Numbered from the stretch's first letter, positions 1 through 8,745 are shown. The stretch: DNA of 64,000 nt from Natrialba aegyptia DSM 13077 (GCF_000337535.1 NZ_AOIP01000003.1:24806-88805), one strand, 5' to 3'. Notes: generated from the letters alone by a model not told the origin. Translations and numbers: made by a program.

Positions 1-262
1 CCTCGAGAACGGCCTGTGCGAATCGGGGGTCTTTCTCCTCGCCGGTGAGATCGCCGATGCGCTCGGCGAGTTCATTCGCGCGGCCGCTGACCGGGTAGTC
101 GTCGAGGTCGGCCGTTCGTCCCTCGGCCTTGGAGACGATGGTGCTGGCGACGGTGAGCACGTCGCCCTCGGCGAGGGTGTCCCCCGCCCGATCCGCGACG
201 AGGTCGGCGATGTCGTCGCCGGGGCGGATCTCGGGCAGGTCCGCCACTGGTGTGAGTTCCAT
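1..262 (-). CDS. cofE: Coenzyme F420-0:L-glutamate ligase (CofE), N-terminal part
   Basis: CofE adds gamma-linked glutamates to F420-0 in the cytoplasm to make coenzyme F420. Only the first 87 codons are inside the window; the rest lies before base 1. The visible part opens with an MELTPVADLPEIRPGDD start, then GDVLTVAS (residues 33-40) and the family's SKAEGR motif (44-49), followed by RFAQAVLE near the window edge. The ATG at 262 is the first in-frame start next to the conserved N-terminus. The gene runs in the same direction as the hydantoinase operon but is separated from it by 85 bases. An F420-dependent NADP oxidoreductase lies at 18.8-19.5 kb, so the cell both makes and uses F420. Family assignment is from motif recognition only. 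Confidence 0.85.
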   Translation of the reverse strand, partial: MELTPVADLPEIRPGDDIADLVADRAGDTLAEGDVLTVASTIVSKAEGRTADLDDYPVSGRANELAERIGDLTGEEKDPRFAQAVLE

Positions 263-347
263 ACCGGTGGGTGGGCGAGTACCGCCAAAAACGCACCGTC
301 ACCGGAGAATCGAACCAGCGGCCGGCAGCGCGTCACCCGCTCGTCGC

Positions 348-1190
348 TTATCGCTCGCGTTCGAAGAGCGCTCCCGGCCCGTCGATCGTGAGTCGGTTCT
401 CGCTCCCGGTTTCAGCCTCGCTCGCGCTCGTACTCGCGCGCTCGTTCTCGTTTTCGTTTTCGCGTTCGCTCTCGCTCTCGCTCTCGAAATCAGCAACCCG
501 CGCGAGATCCCAGAGCGTCGCTCCGTTGCTCGTGACGACCGGGACCCCGAGTTCCGACTCGAGATCGTCGACGGCGGCGAGCGAACGGTAGTTGGTACAC
601 GAGACGAAGATCGCATCGAGGCCGCTCGAATCGCACTGCCCGACGTGGTCGACCACCTGTTGAAACGCCTCGGTCTCGTCCAGTGCGCCGATGGCCGTGT
701 TTCGCTCGAGGCCGCGCCCGTCGATCGTCGCGACATCGAAGCCGCGCTGCTCGAGAAACTCCCGTTCTTTCTCGTCCAGGTCGGCAGTGTACGGCGTGAC
801 GACGGCGATTCGCGTCGCGTCGATGAACTCGAGCGCGCGGACGACGGATCGTGCCGTCGCGACGGCCGGAACGCCCGCCGCCTCCCGGATGGTCGCCTCG
901 AGTTCGGCGTCGAAACCGGGCCCGTGCAACAGGCTGCCGGTCGTGCAGGCGTAGGCGATCGCGTCGACGGCGGCGTGACCGAGCAGTTCGGCCGCGCGGG
1001 TCGCGTCGTCGCTCATCGCGTCGAGTTCGTCGACGGTCACCGACTCGAGGGACATCCGCGCACCGTGGACGCTCACGGAGGCCGGAAGCGCCGCGCGGAA
1101 CTCCGGTTCGGCCGTCGTGTTCGACGAGGGGACGATCAGGCCGATTCGACCGCGTTGGTTCCCGCCGGCGTCAGCTTCATTGGTCGGCAT
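348..1190 (-). CDS. Asp/Glu racemase superfamily protein (maleate isomerase / arylmalonate decarboxylase type)
   Basis: A 280-residue cytoplasmic enzyme of the two-cysteine Asp/Glu racemase superfamily. It shows RIGLIVPSSNTT (residues 15-26), a first catalytic cysteine in ACTTGS (Cys82) and the second in SCTN (Cys198). The SSNTT and SCTN forms are typical of maleate isomerase/arylmalonate decarboxylase relatives; hydantoin racemase is a more distant relative. The ATG at 1190 overlaps the end of hyuB by 14 bases, so the two are probably translationally coupled, and a role in racemising or isomerising a hydantoinase substrate or product is inferred. Oddity: residues about 236-265 are a Glu-Ser/Glu-Asn dipeptide run encoded by a hexanucleotide repeat, inserted shortly before the C-terminus. 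The exact substrate cannot be read from sequence. Confidence 0.8.
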   Translation of the reverse strand: MPTNEADAGGNQRGRIGLIVPSSNTTAEPEFRAALPASVSVHGARMSLESVTVDELDAMSDDATRAAELLGHAAVDAIAYACTTGSLLHGPGFDAELEATIREAAGVPAVATARSVVRALEFIDATRIAVVTPYTADLDEKEREFLEQRGFDVATIDGRGLERNTAIGALDETEAFQQVVDHVGQCDSSGLDAIFVSCTNYRSLAAVDDLESELGVPVVTSNGATLWDLARVADFESESESERENENENERASTSASEAETGSENRLTIDGPGALFERER

Positions 1191-2877
1191 CGTCACCTCG
1201 CGAGTTCGCGTCGCTTTCAGCTTCGAGCGCCGTGGTGTTTCGCGCTGCCGGCTCGCCGTGGCCGCCGCCGCCCGGCGTCCGGACGGTGACGGTCGTTCCC
1301 GCCTCGACATCGACCGTCGTCTTTGCGGGCACCGCCTCGCCGTCGATCAGGTTTTCGCCCGTCGCGCCGCTCTCGCCGCCCGCGACGCCGGCGGGCGCGT
1401 GGCGTCGGCGCTCGGTCAAAAGCGATACCGTCGCGTCTCGCTCGACGGTGACGGTGCGCTCGAGTCCACAACCGCCGCGGAACTCGCCGCGGCCGCCGCT
1501 GTCTTCGCGCAGCCCGTAGCGGTCGACGCGGAGCGGGTACTCCGTTTCGATCGATTCGACGGGCGTGTTGAGCGTGTTCGTCATGCCGACCTGGACGCCG
1601 TCCATGCCGTCGCGATCGGCGCGCGCCCCGAAGCCGCCGGCGATGGTTTCGTAGTAGGCGAACGAGCCGTCCCGCGCGCCGATGGTCAGGTTGTTCATCG
1701 TGCCCTGGCCCTGTGCGGGGACGCGGTCCGGCGCGGCGCTCGCGAGCGCGGTAAAGACCACGTCCGTCACCCGCTGGCTGGTCTCGACGTTTCCCCCGAC
1801 GACCGCCGCGGGGGGCTCCGGATTCAGGAGCGTCCCTTCGGGAGCGCGGACGCTCACCGGCTCGTAACAGCCGTGGTTCGGCGGGATCTCGGGATCGGTG
1901 AGACACCGGACGACGAAGTACACCGCGCTCTTCGCGACCGCGAGCGGCGCGTTGAGATTCCCCGCGAGCTGGTCGTCGGTTCCGTCGAAGTCGACGTCGA
2001 TCGTCGCGCCATCGACCGTCACCGTCACCGCGAGTTCGATGTCGTCGTCGATCACCCCGTCGCCCTCGAGCACGTCGGTCGCCTCGTAGGTCCCGTCGGG
2101 AAGGGTTTCGAGTTCGCCTTCGATGCGCTCGCGCGAGTAGTCGATGACGGCCTCGAATCCCGCCAGAGCGGTGTCGCGGCCGTGCCGGTCGAGCAGTGCG
2201 GCGAGTCGCTCTTGGGCGCGCTCGTTCGCGGCGAGTTGGGCGCGCAGGTCGGCGCGTCGCTCGCGGGGGTTGCGGACGTTCGCGAGGATGAGCGACCGGA
2301 TGTCCTCGCGCACCTCGCCGGCCTCGACGAGTCGCGTCGGCGGGAGTCGCAGCCCTTCCTGGTAGATCTCCTCCGCGCCGGCGGGCATGCTTCCGGGCGT
2401 CATGCCACCCACGTCGGCGTGGTGGGCGCGGGAGACGGCGTAGCCGACGATGTCGCCGTCCGCGGCGAGGGGCGAGACCATCGTCACGTCCGGCAGGTGC
2501 GTCCCGCCCCGGAAGGGGTCGTTGAGCACGAACACGTCGCCGGGTCGCGGATCGAACTCGAGGACGGCGTCGACGGCGGCGGGCATCGCGCCGAGGTGGA
2601 CCGGGATGTGTTCGGCCTGGGCGATCATCCGCCCGTCGGCGTCGAACAGGGCCGTCGAGCAGTCCCGGCGCTCCTTGATGTTCGGCGAGTACGCGCCGCG
2701 GATCAGGGTCTGGCCCATCTCCTCGGCGATGCTCTCGAGTTGGTTGCGAAGCACTTCGAGCGTCACCGGGTCGATATCGCTGCCGGGTTCAGGGGTTATG
2801 GCGTTCGGTCGGTCGGTGCCGTCGGTTTCGGCGTTGTCACTCTCGGTGTTGTCGAGTTCAGTGTCGTCGGTCGTCAT
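1177..2877 (-). CDS. hyuB: Hydantoinase B / N-methylhydantoinase beta-type subunit
   Basis: A 566-residue HyuB-family subunit, partner of HyuA in ATP-dependent opening of hydantoin, 5-oxoproline or related cyclic imides. Visible family features are a VTLEVLRNQLESIAEEMG start (residues 38-55), SPNIKERRDCSTALFD (64-79), HLGAMP (94-99), NDPFRGGTHLPD (119-130) and a C-terminal TPGGGGHG. The start at 2877 shares ATGA with the hyuA stop, and its end overlaps the racemase gene, giving a three-gene coupled operon. The first 30 residues are a haloarchaeal acidic extension before the conserved domain. Substrate is not predictable: acetone carboxylase and oxoprolinase subunits are in the same families. 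Confidence 0.88.
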   Translation of the reverse strand: MTTDDTELDNTESDNAETDGTDRPNAITPEPGSDIDPVTLEVLRNQLESIAEEMGQTLIRGAYSPNIKERRDCSTALFDADGRMIAQAEHIPVHLGAMPAAVDAVLEFDPRPGDVFVLNDPFRGGTHLPDVTMVSPLAADGDIVGYAVSRAHHADVGGMTPGSMPAGAEEIYQEGLRLPPTRLVEAGEVREDIRSLILANVRNPRERRADLRAQLAANERAQERLAALLDRHGRDTALAGFEAVIDYSRERIEGELETLPDGTYEATDVLEGDGVIDDDIELAVTVTVDGATIDVDFDGTDDQLAGNLNAPLAVAKSAVYFVVRCLTDPEIPPNHGCYEPVSVRAPEGTLLNPEPPAAVVGGNVETSQRVTDVVFTALASAAPDRVPAQGQGTMNNLTIGARDGSFAYYETIAGGFGARADRDGMDGVQVGMTNTLNTPVESIETEYPLRVDRYGLREDSGGRGEFRGGCGLERTVTVERDATVSLLTERRRHAPAGVAGGESGATGENLIDGEAVPAKTTVDVEAGTTVTVRTPGGGGHGEPAARNTTALEAESDANSRGDDADQ

Positions 2878-5054
2878 TCTTCGGTCACCTCCGTGCGGGT
2901 CACGACGAGCGTTCCGTCCGCCAGACAGCGTCCCGTCCACCCCGGCGGGACGACGGCGGTGCTTTCGTCCTGTTCGAGAATCGCCGGGCCGGCGACCGTC
3001 GCGTTCGGTGCAAGGCGGTCGCGGTCGTAGACGGTCGCCTCCCGGGGCTCGGGTTCCGATTTCGATTCCGATTCCGTTTCGAGATCGAAGCCGGGGAAGT
3101 GGGCCATCCGCGTGCCGACGCGGGCGTCGCCGTTCCCCGCGTGGCGGACGGTCGGATCGGCTCCGGGGACGGTCGCCGTCGCGCGGAGGTTGACGACCTC
3201 GATCCGTTCGTCCAACTCGTAGCCGTAGGCGCGCTCGTGGGCCTCGTGGAACCGCTCTGCGATCGCCGCTGCGTCGAATCCGTCCGCCATGGGAACGGAG
3301 AGTTCGAAGCTCTGGCCGGCGTACCGACAGTCCGCCGCGCGCTCGACGCGCGCCGAATCGGGGTCCGACGTCTCCGCGAGCACGTCCGCGACGAGTTCGT
3401 CGGAAACGGCTTCGGTCGCCTCCGGATCGGCCGTCTCGAGGTCGACGCCGACGGTGCGGACGGCGTCGTAGCTCTCGTCGGCGGCGAGGAGGCCGAACGC
3501 CGAGAGGACCCCGCCCGGTCGCGGGATGACGACGCGGTCGACGTCGAGCGAGTCGGCGAGCGCGACGGCGTGCAGCGGTCCCGCGCCGCCGAAGGCGACG
3601 AGCGCGAACTCGCGCGGGTCGTGGCCGCGTTCGACGGTGACGCTGCGGATCGTTCGGGTCATCGTCGCGTTGGCCACGCGGTAGACGCCGCGGGCGGCCG
3701 CGAGCGCGTCGGGCAGTCCGGCTTCGTCGGCCAGTTGCGCGAGGGCGTCGCGGGCCGCGTCCACGTCGAGCGTGAGCTCGCCGCCCAGGGCGGTGTCGGG
3801 GCCGATGTAGCCGAGGACGACGTTGGCGTCGGTGACGGTCGGCCGCGTCCCACCGCGGCCGTAGCAGGCGGGGCCGGGCTGTGCGCCCGCGGATTGGGGG
3901 CCGACTCGAAGCGCCCCGCCGCCGTCGACCCACGCGATCGAGCCGCCGCCGGCACCGACGGTGTTCACGTCGACCATCGGCGTTCGGATCGGGAGGCCGT
4001 CGATCTCGGCGTCGGTCGTCCGCTCCGCTCGGCCGTCGCGGACGAGGCTCACGTCGCTCGAGGTGCCGCCCATGTCGAATGTGACGAGTCCCTCGATCGT
4101 GCCGCCGCCGGGTTCGTCGGCGTCCGCGCTCGTAGCGTCGGCCTCTCCGTCACCGACCGTCGCCGCAGCACCCACGACGCCCGCGGCGGGTCCGGAGAGC
4201 GCCGTCGTGACGGCGTGTTCGCGGACGGTCTCGGGGTCCGCGATGCCGCCGTTGGCCTGCATGATCCGCGGGGCCGGAATCCCCGCCTCCGCGGCCTCGT
4301 CGACGAGCCGCCCGACGTAGCGGTCGATCGCCGGCCGGACGTAGGCGTCGACCGCGGTGGTCGACGTGCGCTCGAACTCGCGGAACTCGGCGAGCACCTC
4401 GTGGGAGGCCGAGACCGGCACGTCGAGTTCGTCTCGCAGGGTTTCGGCGACCACTCGCTCGTTCGCGGGGTCGGCGTAGGCGTGCAACAGACAGACGGCG
4501 ACGGATTCGACCTCCCGGTCGCGCAGCGTCGCCGCGAGTTCGCGCACCTCATCGGGGTCGACCGCCCGTTCGATTCCGTCGACCGTCGTTCGCTCGTCGA
4601 TCTCGAAGCGCAACTCGCGCGGAACGAGCGGTGCCGGTTTCTCGGCGTCGAGGTCGTACAGCGCGGGCCGGTCCTGCCGGCCGATCTCGAGCACGTCCCG
4701 GAATCTCGACGTGGTGACGAGCGCCGTCTTCGCGCCCCCGCGCTCCAAGAGGGCGTTAACCGAGACGGTCATCGCGTGACCGAACTCGTCGATGTCGTCC
4801 GGGTCGATGCCCGCCTCGGCGCAGGCCTTTCGAACGCCCTCGAGGACGCCGACGTGTTGTTCGTCCGTCGTCGGCACCTTCGCGGTGACGAGGCTGTCGT
4901 CCACGGAGAGGGCCACGTCGGTGAAGGTGCCGCCGACGTCGACGCCGATTCGAACGGCGTCGGTACCGTCGTCGGTCCCCGCGTTCCGAGCCGCCGAGTC
5001 GCTGTGTGTCATCGATACGTCCGTGTTCGTGTCAGAGGTATGTGAATCGATCAT
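2874..5054 (-). CDS. hyuA: Hydantoinase A / N-methylhydantoinase alpha-type subunit
   Basis: The 726-residue ATP-binding partner of HyuB. The actin/hexokinase-like phosphate loop IGVDVGGTFTD lies at residues 36-46, followed by the long hydantoinase A core (for example VTFDMGGTSSDVSLV and NTVGAGGGSIAWVD). It overlaps hyuB by four bases. Two starts are plausible: ATG 5054, or ATG 5012 (14 codons shorter), which also precedes the conserved domain; the longer one is listed. Near the C-terminus a Glu-Ser/Glu-Pro dipeptide run is encoded by six-base repeats around 3040-3090. The NRAMP-like gene upstream ends 85 bases before and may share a transcript. Probable role is ATP-dependent hydrolysis of a cyclic amide; the substrate is unknown. 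Confidence 0.88.
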   Translation of the reverse strand: MIDSHTSDTNTDVSMTHSDSAARNAGTDDGTDAVRIGVDVGGTFTDVALSVDDSLVTAKVPTTDEQHVGVLEGVRKACAEAGIDPDDIDEFGHAMTVSVNALLERGGAKTALVTTSRFRDVLEIGRQDRPALYDLDAEKPAPLVPRELRFEIDERTTVDGIERAVDPDEVRELAATLRDREVESVAVCLLHAYADPANERVVAETLRDELDVPVSASHEVLAEFREFERTSTTAVDAYVRPAIDRYVGRLVDEAAEAGIPAPRIMQANGGIADPETVREHAVTTALSGPAAGVVGAAATVGDGEADATSADADEPGGGTIEGLVTFDMGGTSSDVSLVRDGRAERTTDAEIDGLPIRTPMVDVNTVGAGGGSIAWVDGGGALRVGPQSAGAQPGPACYGRGGTRPTVTDANVVLGYIGPDTALGGELTLDVDAARDALAQLADEAGLPDALAAARGVYRVANATMTRTIRSVTVERGHDPREFALVAFGGAGPLHAVALADSLDVDRVVIPRPGGVLSAFGLLAADESYDAVRTVGVDLETADPEATEAVSDELVADVLAETSDPDSARVERAADCRYAGQSFELSVPMADGFDAAAIAERFHEAHERAYGYELDERIEVVNLRATATVPGADPTVRHAGNGDARVGTRMAHFPGFDLETESESKSEPEPREATVYDRDRLAPNATVAGPAILEQDESTAVVPPGWTGRCLADGTLVVTRTEVTEE

Positions 5055-5139
5055 GTCGTCGAATAGGATGTTCTGCGTGTCCGTGCGTCGTGGTGAGACG
5101 AGTTCAGGTGGTGGTCGTGTCGTCGCTGTGGGTGCATAG

Positions 5140-6345
5140 TCAGGCGAAGAGCACGTCGTACAGCGTCTGCAGCCCGATCCCGATCACGACGAGCGTGACG
5201 AACCCGCCGAGTGCGTTCTGGAGCCGGCTATTGGTGTGCTCGCCGAGCAGCCCCTCGTTGTTCATCGCGTAGGTGAGGAAGACGGCGAGGATCGGCAACA
5301 GCAGTCCGTTGGCGACCTGCGCGAAGACGATCACGGTGATCGGGTTGTAATCCAGCGCCGAGAAGACGATGCCCGTCCCCAGAATCGTCATCCAGACCGC
5401 TCGGAACCGGGTCGCCGTCAGATCGCGCTCCCAGCCGAGCGCGCCGGCCGTCGCGTACGCCCCGGCAAGCGGCGCGCTCATCGAACTCGTGAATCCGGCC
5501 GCGAAGAGCCCGATCGCGAAGAAGGTCAGCGCGTAGCCGCCGAAGACCGGCTCGAGCTGCGTTGCCATCGCCCCGACGTCGTCGATCTCGGTCCCGCTGG
5601 GAAACACCGCGGCGGCCGTGACGACGATCGACGTCGTGATGAGCCCGCCGATGGCGACCATCAGGATCGTGTCGGTCCGGCACTCGGTGAGATCGGCCGC
5701 GCCGTCCCAGCGCTCCTGGACGGTGCTCGCGTGCAAGAAGAGGTTGTAGCCGACGACGGTCGTCCCGATGAGTCCGGCGATCAGGTAGGCCGATCCGTCG
5801 GGAATCGTCGGCACGAGTCCGATCGAGAGCGCCCCCATATCGGGGCGGACGATAATCGCGTTAATGACGAACGCGAGGCCCATGACGATCACGAGGCCGA
5901 TGAAGACCCGTTCGATCAGTTTGTAGTTTCCCGACCACAGCAAGCCGGCGGCCACGAACCCGATAAGGGGGCCCCAGACGCTCTCGCTGACCCCGGTTAT
6001 CGTCGCGAGGCCGGCAGCGCCCCCGACGATGTTGCCGGTCTGAAAGGCCGCCGTCCCGATCCCGATCGCGCTCACGACGAGCGCAACGGTCGCGCCCTTC
6101 GCGATCGGATTCGAGAACTCGTTTCGAAACGCTTCGCCCAGACCCTCCGCGGTGATCAGGCCGAGCCGCGCGCTCATCTCCTGTAAGACCATCGTCGCCA
6201 GAATCGAAAACGCGATCGTCCAGACGAGCACGTACGCGTACTCGGCACCGATCACGCTCGCCGTCGTCACCGTTCCCGGCCCGACGAACGCGGCCGCGAC
6301 GAGTGCGCCCGGTCCAACCGCTTTCAATCGCTCCAGAATGCCCAT
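5140..6345 (-). CDS. NRAMP-family (MntH-like) divalent metal transporter, divergent
   Basis: A roughly 401-residue integral membrane protein with about 11 hydrophobic helices and the NRAMP fold signature. The N-terminal GPGALVAAAFVGPG corresponds to TM1 and GYNLFLHAS to TM6. In classical Mn/Fe NRAMPs TM1 carries D-P-G-N and TM6 carries M-P-H; here the equivalents read G-P-G-T and V-G-Y-N, so the usual aspartate and methionine ligands appear to be missing. It may therefore carry another ion or solute, as other NRAMP-related branches do. The start at 6345 (MGILERL) is preferred over an ATG-like position at 6360 because the family begins close to this point. It lies upstream of hyuA on the same strand. 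Confidence 0.8.
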   Translation of the reverse strand: MGILERLKAVGPGALVAAAFVGPGTVTTASVIGAEYAYVLVWTIAFSILATMVLQEMSARLGLITAEGLGEAFRNEFSNPIAKGATVALVVSAIGIGTAAFQTGNIVGGAAGLATITGVSESVWGPLIGFVAAGLLWSGNYKLIERVFIGLVIVMGLAFVINAIIVRPDMGALSIGLVPTIPDGSAYLIAGLIGTTVVGYNLFLHASTVQERWDGAADLTECRTDTILMVAIGGLITTSIVVTAAAVFPSGTEIDDVGAMATQLEPVFGGYALTFFAIGLFAAGFTSSMSAPLAGAYATAGALGWERDLTATRFRAVWMTILGTGIVFSALDYNPITVIVFAQVANGLLLPILAVFLTYAMNNEGLLGEHTNSRLQNALGGFVTLVVIGIGLQTLYDVLFA

Positions 6346-6676
6346 GGTATCTGTACACACATATCGCTCTCCGAACGAGTCAAAAACGTTGTTAAGAGTC
6401 GATCATACGCGCGCCCCGAGTTCGGTCGCCGATGAGCGTTCGTATGAACTCGTATCACCTTCTCCCCCTACGGAGCTTGTCGGTGAACTCCCGTTCTGGC
6501 CGAAGCTATAGTAGCCACTGAAAGTCAGTGCACACCTGATCGTGCGACAGCCGTACGATCAGTGTGTAAACCGTTTCAGTTGTTACTATACTCGGCAGGC
6601 GAATACTCGCCGTTCACGTTCGGCGTTCCCGACTTCAGGGCGAGATGAACGCCGGAGTTTCGCCGAGACCGGGCGG
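6346..6676. other. Intergenic region with one palindromic repeat
   Basis: This 331-base gap lies between the NRAMP-like gene and the ribbon-helix-helix gene. It contains the promoter side of the transporter, and the inverted-repeat element described separately at 6507-6590. I see no coding frame with haloarchaeal codon use in the remainder. Confidence 0.6.
6507..6590. repeat. MITE-like palindromic intergenic repeat, copy 1
   Basis: An 84-base element bounded by near-perfect terminal inverted repeats: the left end TATAGTAGCCACTGAAA matches the reverse complement of the right end TTTCAGTTGTTACTATA at 15 of 17 positions. Inside, CTGATCGT (left) pairs with ACGATCAG (right), so most of the element can fold on itself. 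Related copies occur at 52628-52709 and, degraded, at 37333-37410. It encodes nothing. A non-autonomous mobile or REP-like element is inferred. Confidence 0.75.
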
Positions 6677-7216
6677 TCAGTCGACGCGCTCGGTGATGAT
6701 CACCTTCGAGACGCCCTGTTCGATCTCGATCTCGGTCGGGAGGTCGGCGGTGCTGCGCTCGATGAAGCGCGTCATGAACCAGCGGATCGCCTCCGACGGA
6801 AAGACGAGGTGATAATCGGCGTCCTCGCGGCGCACCTCGAGAAAGCCGCAAAACGAGAGCCATTCGAGAACCTCGCCGACCGTCTCAAAGCGGTCCGCGT
6901 ATTCGTGGGCATGGTACTCCGAAACGCGGTCGGCCGCCTCGACGAACGCCGGGTCCGGGTCGCCGCCGTCGTAACAGAACTCGAGAAAGGCATGGAGGAA
7001 ATCGACGTCGAGCAACACGTGCTCCCCCGACGCCAGCATCCGGTAGTACTGCTCTAAATTATCGCTGGGCTGTTGATTCGCCGCCTCGAAGTTCGCCGCG
7101 TAAAAGGCGAGCGCGCGCCGGACGACCTCGCTCTGCCCGGCACCCGTCTCGGTCACCAGCGTCTCGAGGGCGGCCGCTGACTCCTCGTCAAGCGATACCG
7201 TTACGCGCTGTGTCAT
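6677..7216 (-). CDS. Ribbon-helix-helix (CopG-type) regulator with C-terminal haloarchaeal domain
   Basis: A 179-residue protein whose first 45 residues form a ribbon-helix-helix DNA-binding domain (QRVTVSLDEESAAALETLV, then GAGQSEVVRRALAFY). The remaining 130 residues are a mixed domain ending in a beta-rich segment (VSKVIITERV) that I cannot assign; it may be the effector or dimerisation part. It is divergent from the Nudix/eIF2B fusion, with 107 bases between the two starts, so it may regulate its own and that promoter. The ATG at 7216 puts the ribbon at the very N-terminus, as usual for the family. Confidence 0.75.
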   Translation of the reverse strand: MTQRVTVSLDEESAAALETLVTETGAGQSEVVRRALAFYAANFEAANQQPSDNLEQYYRMLASGEHVLLDVDFLHAFLEFCYDGGDPDPAFVEAADRVSEYHAHEYADRFETVGEVLEWLSFCGFLEVRREDADYHLVFPSEAIRWFMTRFIERSTADLPTEIEIEQGVSKVIITERVD

Positions 7217-7323
7217 ACTGACTCGTCGAACTCGAGACGTGTATAGCTCACGTCATCCGCGCAGCGGTTGCATTCCCACCCCGCTCGGACCCCGATCCCG
7301 AAAGCGATTCCCCCGTTGCCGCC

Positions 7324-8745
7324 ATGGAATCGGATATGAACGACGCTTCGGATGCGACCGACGACACCGACCCGGCCACGGAGCCGACCCAGGCCGATGT
7401 CGTCACCGCCTTCCTCCGCAACCGCGGCGAGATCCTCTGCTTGCGTCGCAGCGACGCCGTCGGCACCTATTCGGGCCAGTGGGGCGGCGTCTCCGGCTTC
7501 GCCGAGGGCGATCCCGACAGCCAGGTTCGCACCGAAATCCGCGAGGAAACCGGCCTCGGCGACGACGATTGTGAACTCGTCCGCACCGGTCGCCCGGTGA
7601 CGGTCACCGATCCGGATCTCGACCGCGAGTGGACCGTCCACCCGTATCTCTTCGACGTGGACCACCGCGAGATCGACCCGAGCGAGGAACACGACGAGTT
7701 CAGGTGGCTCTCGCCGACGGCGATCGTCGATCCGGCCGACGACCGTGAGACGGTGCCGGCGCTGTGGACGGCCTACGAGCGCGTGGCCCCGACGGTCCGA
7801 TCGATCGCGGCGGACGACGAGCACGGCGCTGCGGCCCTTTCGATCCGCGCGCTCGAAGTTCTGCGGGATCGGGCGGGGTTGCTGGTCGCCGAGCGGGACG
7901 ACGGCGGGGACGAGAGCGACGCCGCGGACGGAGACGAGGCGGGGGCCGTCCGCACTGAAGACGAGTGGGACGAACTCGCGGCGCTGGCTGGCCGGCTGCT
8001 CAAGGCCCGGCCGTCGATGGCCGTCCTCCGAAATCGGGTCAACAGAGCGATGGCGGACGCAAGTGGAACCGTCGATACCGACGACGCGGCTGCGGTCGCC
8101 GGCGCACCCGCCGTCCTCGCCGCCGCCGTCGCCGGTATCGACCGCGCGACGGCCGCCGACGAGGAGGCCGCGGCGGCCGCGAGCGAGTTCACCGAGGGCA
8201 CCGTGATGACCCTCTCGCGGTCGGGAACCGTCCTCGATGCGCTGCGGAACGGGTCGCCGTCGCGGGTGTTCGTCGCCGAATCCCGGCCCGCGCGGGAGGG
8301 GATCGACGCGGCCGAACGCCTGGCTGCCGAACTGGATTGTCCGATTGCGGTCCACACCGACGCCGCGGTCGCCCACGTGCTCGCGACCGAGCCCGTCGAT
8401 CGGGTGCTGGTCGGTGCCGACACGATTCGCCCCGACGGGGCCGCGGTGAACAAGACCGGCACCCGAACGCTCGCCGTCGCCGCCGCTCGGGCGGACGTGC
8501 CCGTCACGGTCGTCGCTGCCGCTGATAAGGTCTCGACTCGCGAAGACGTGAACCTGGAATCCGGCTCCCGGAACGCCGTCTACGACGGCGACTGCGACCT
8601 CGACGTTCTGAATCCGACGTTCGACGTGACGCCCGCCGAGTTCGTCGCCGCGTTCGCCACGGAGCGGGGCGTACTCGACCCCGGCGACATCGAGGCGGTC
8701 GCCGACGAGTTCACTGAACTCGCGGACTGGCGCGAGCACGGTTAG
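7324..8745 (+). CDS. Nudix hydrolase fused to eIF2B-like / sugar-phosphate isomerase domain
   Basis: A 473-residue two-domain protein. Residues about 24-140 are a Nudix domain (ADVVTAFLRNRGEILCLRR, then a Nudix box ending TEIREETGL). Residues about 200-473 are an eIF2B-alpha/beta/delta-like domain, also used by ribose-1,5-bisphosphate and methylthioribose-1-phosphate isomerases; it shows VMTLSRSGTVLDAL, FVAESRPAREG and VGADTIRPDGAAVNKTGT (from about residue 364). A Ser/Asp/Glu-rich linker joins them. The fusion suggests coupled handling of a nucleotide-derived sugar phosphate, for example a step near the archaeal AMP/ribose bisphosphate pathway, but this is inference. An alternative start is ATG 7336. 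The gene is divergent from the ribbon-helix-helix gene. Confidence 0.82.
   Translation: MESDMNDASDATDDTDPATEPTQADVVTAFLRNRGEILCLRRSDAVGTYSGQWGGVSGFAEGDPDSQVRTEIREETGLGDDDCELVRTGRPVTVTDPDLDREWTVHPYLFDVDHREIDPSEEHDEFRWLSPTAIVDPADDRETVPALWTAYERVAPTVRSIAADDEHGAAALSIRALEVLRDRAGLLVAERDDGGDESDAADGDEAGAVRTEDEWDELAALAGRLLKARPSMAVLRNRVNRAMADASGTVDTDDAAAVAGAPAVLAAAVAGIDRATAADEEAAAAASEFTEGTVMTLSRSGTVLDALRNGSPSRVFVAESRPAREGIDAAERLAAELDCPIAVHTDAAVAHVLATEPVDRVLVGADTIRPDGAAVNKTGTRTLAVAAARADVPVTVVAAADKVSTREDVNLESGSRNAVYDGDCDLDVLNPTFDVTPAEFVAAFATERGVLDPGDIEAVADEFTELADWREHG

Noticed and set aside
3099..5045. Long open frame (about 650 codons) opposite hyuA
   Set aside because: Antisense frame of a high G+C gene. 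The product is Arg/Val-rich without known motifs, while the opposite strand encodes a complete HyuA with all family motifs.
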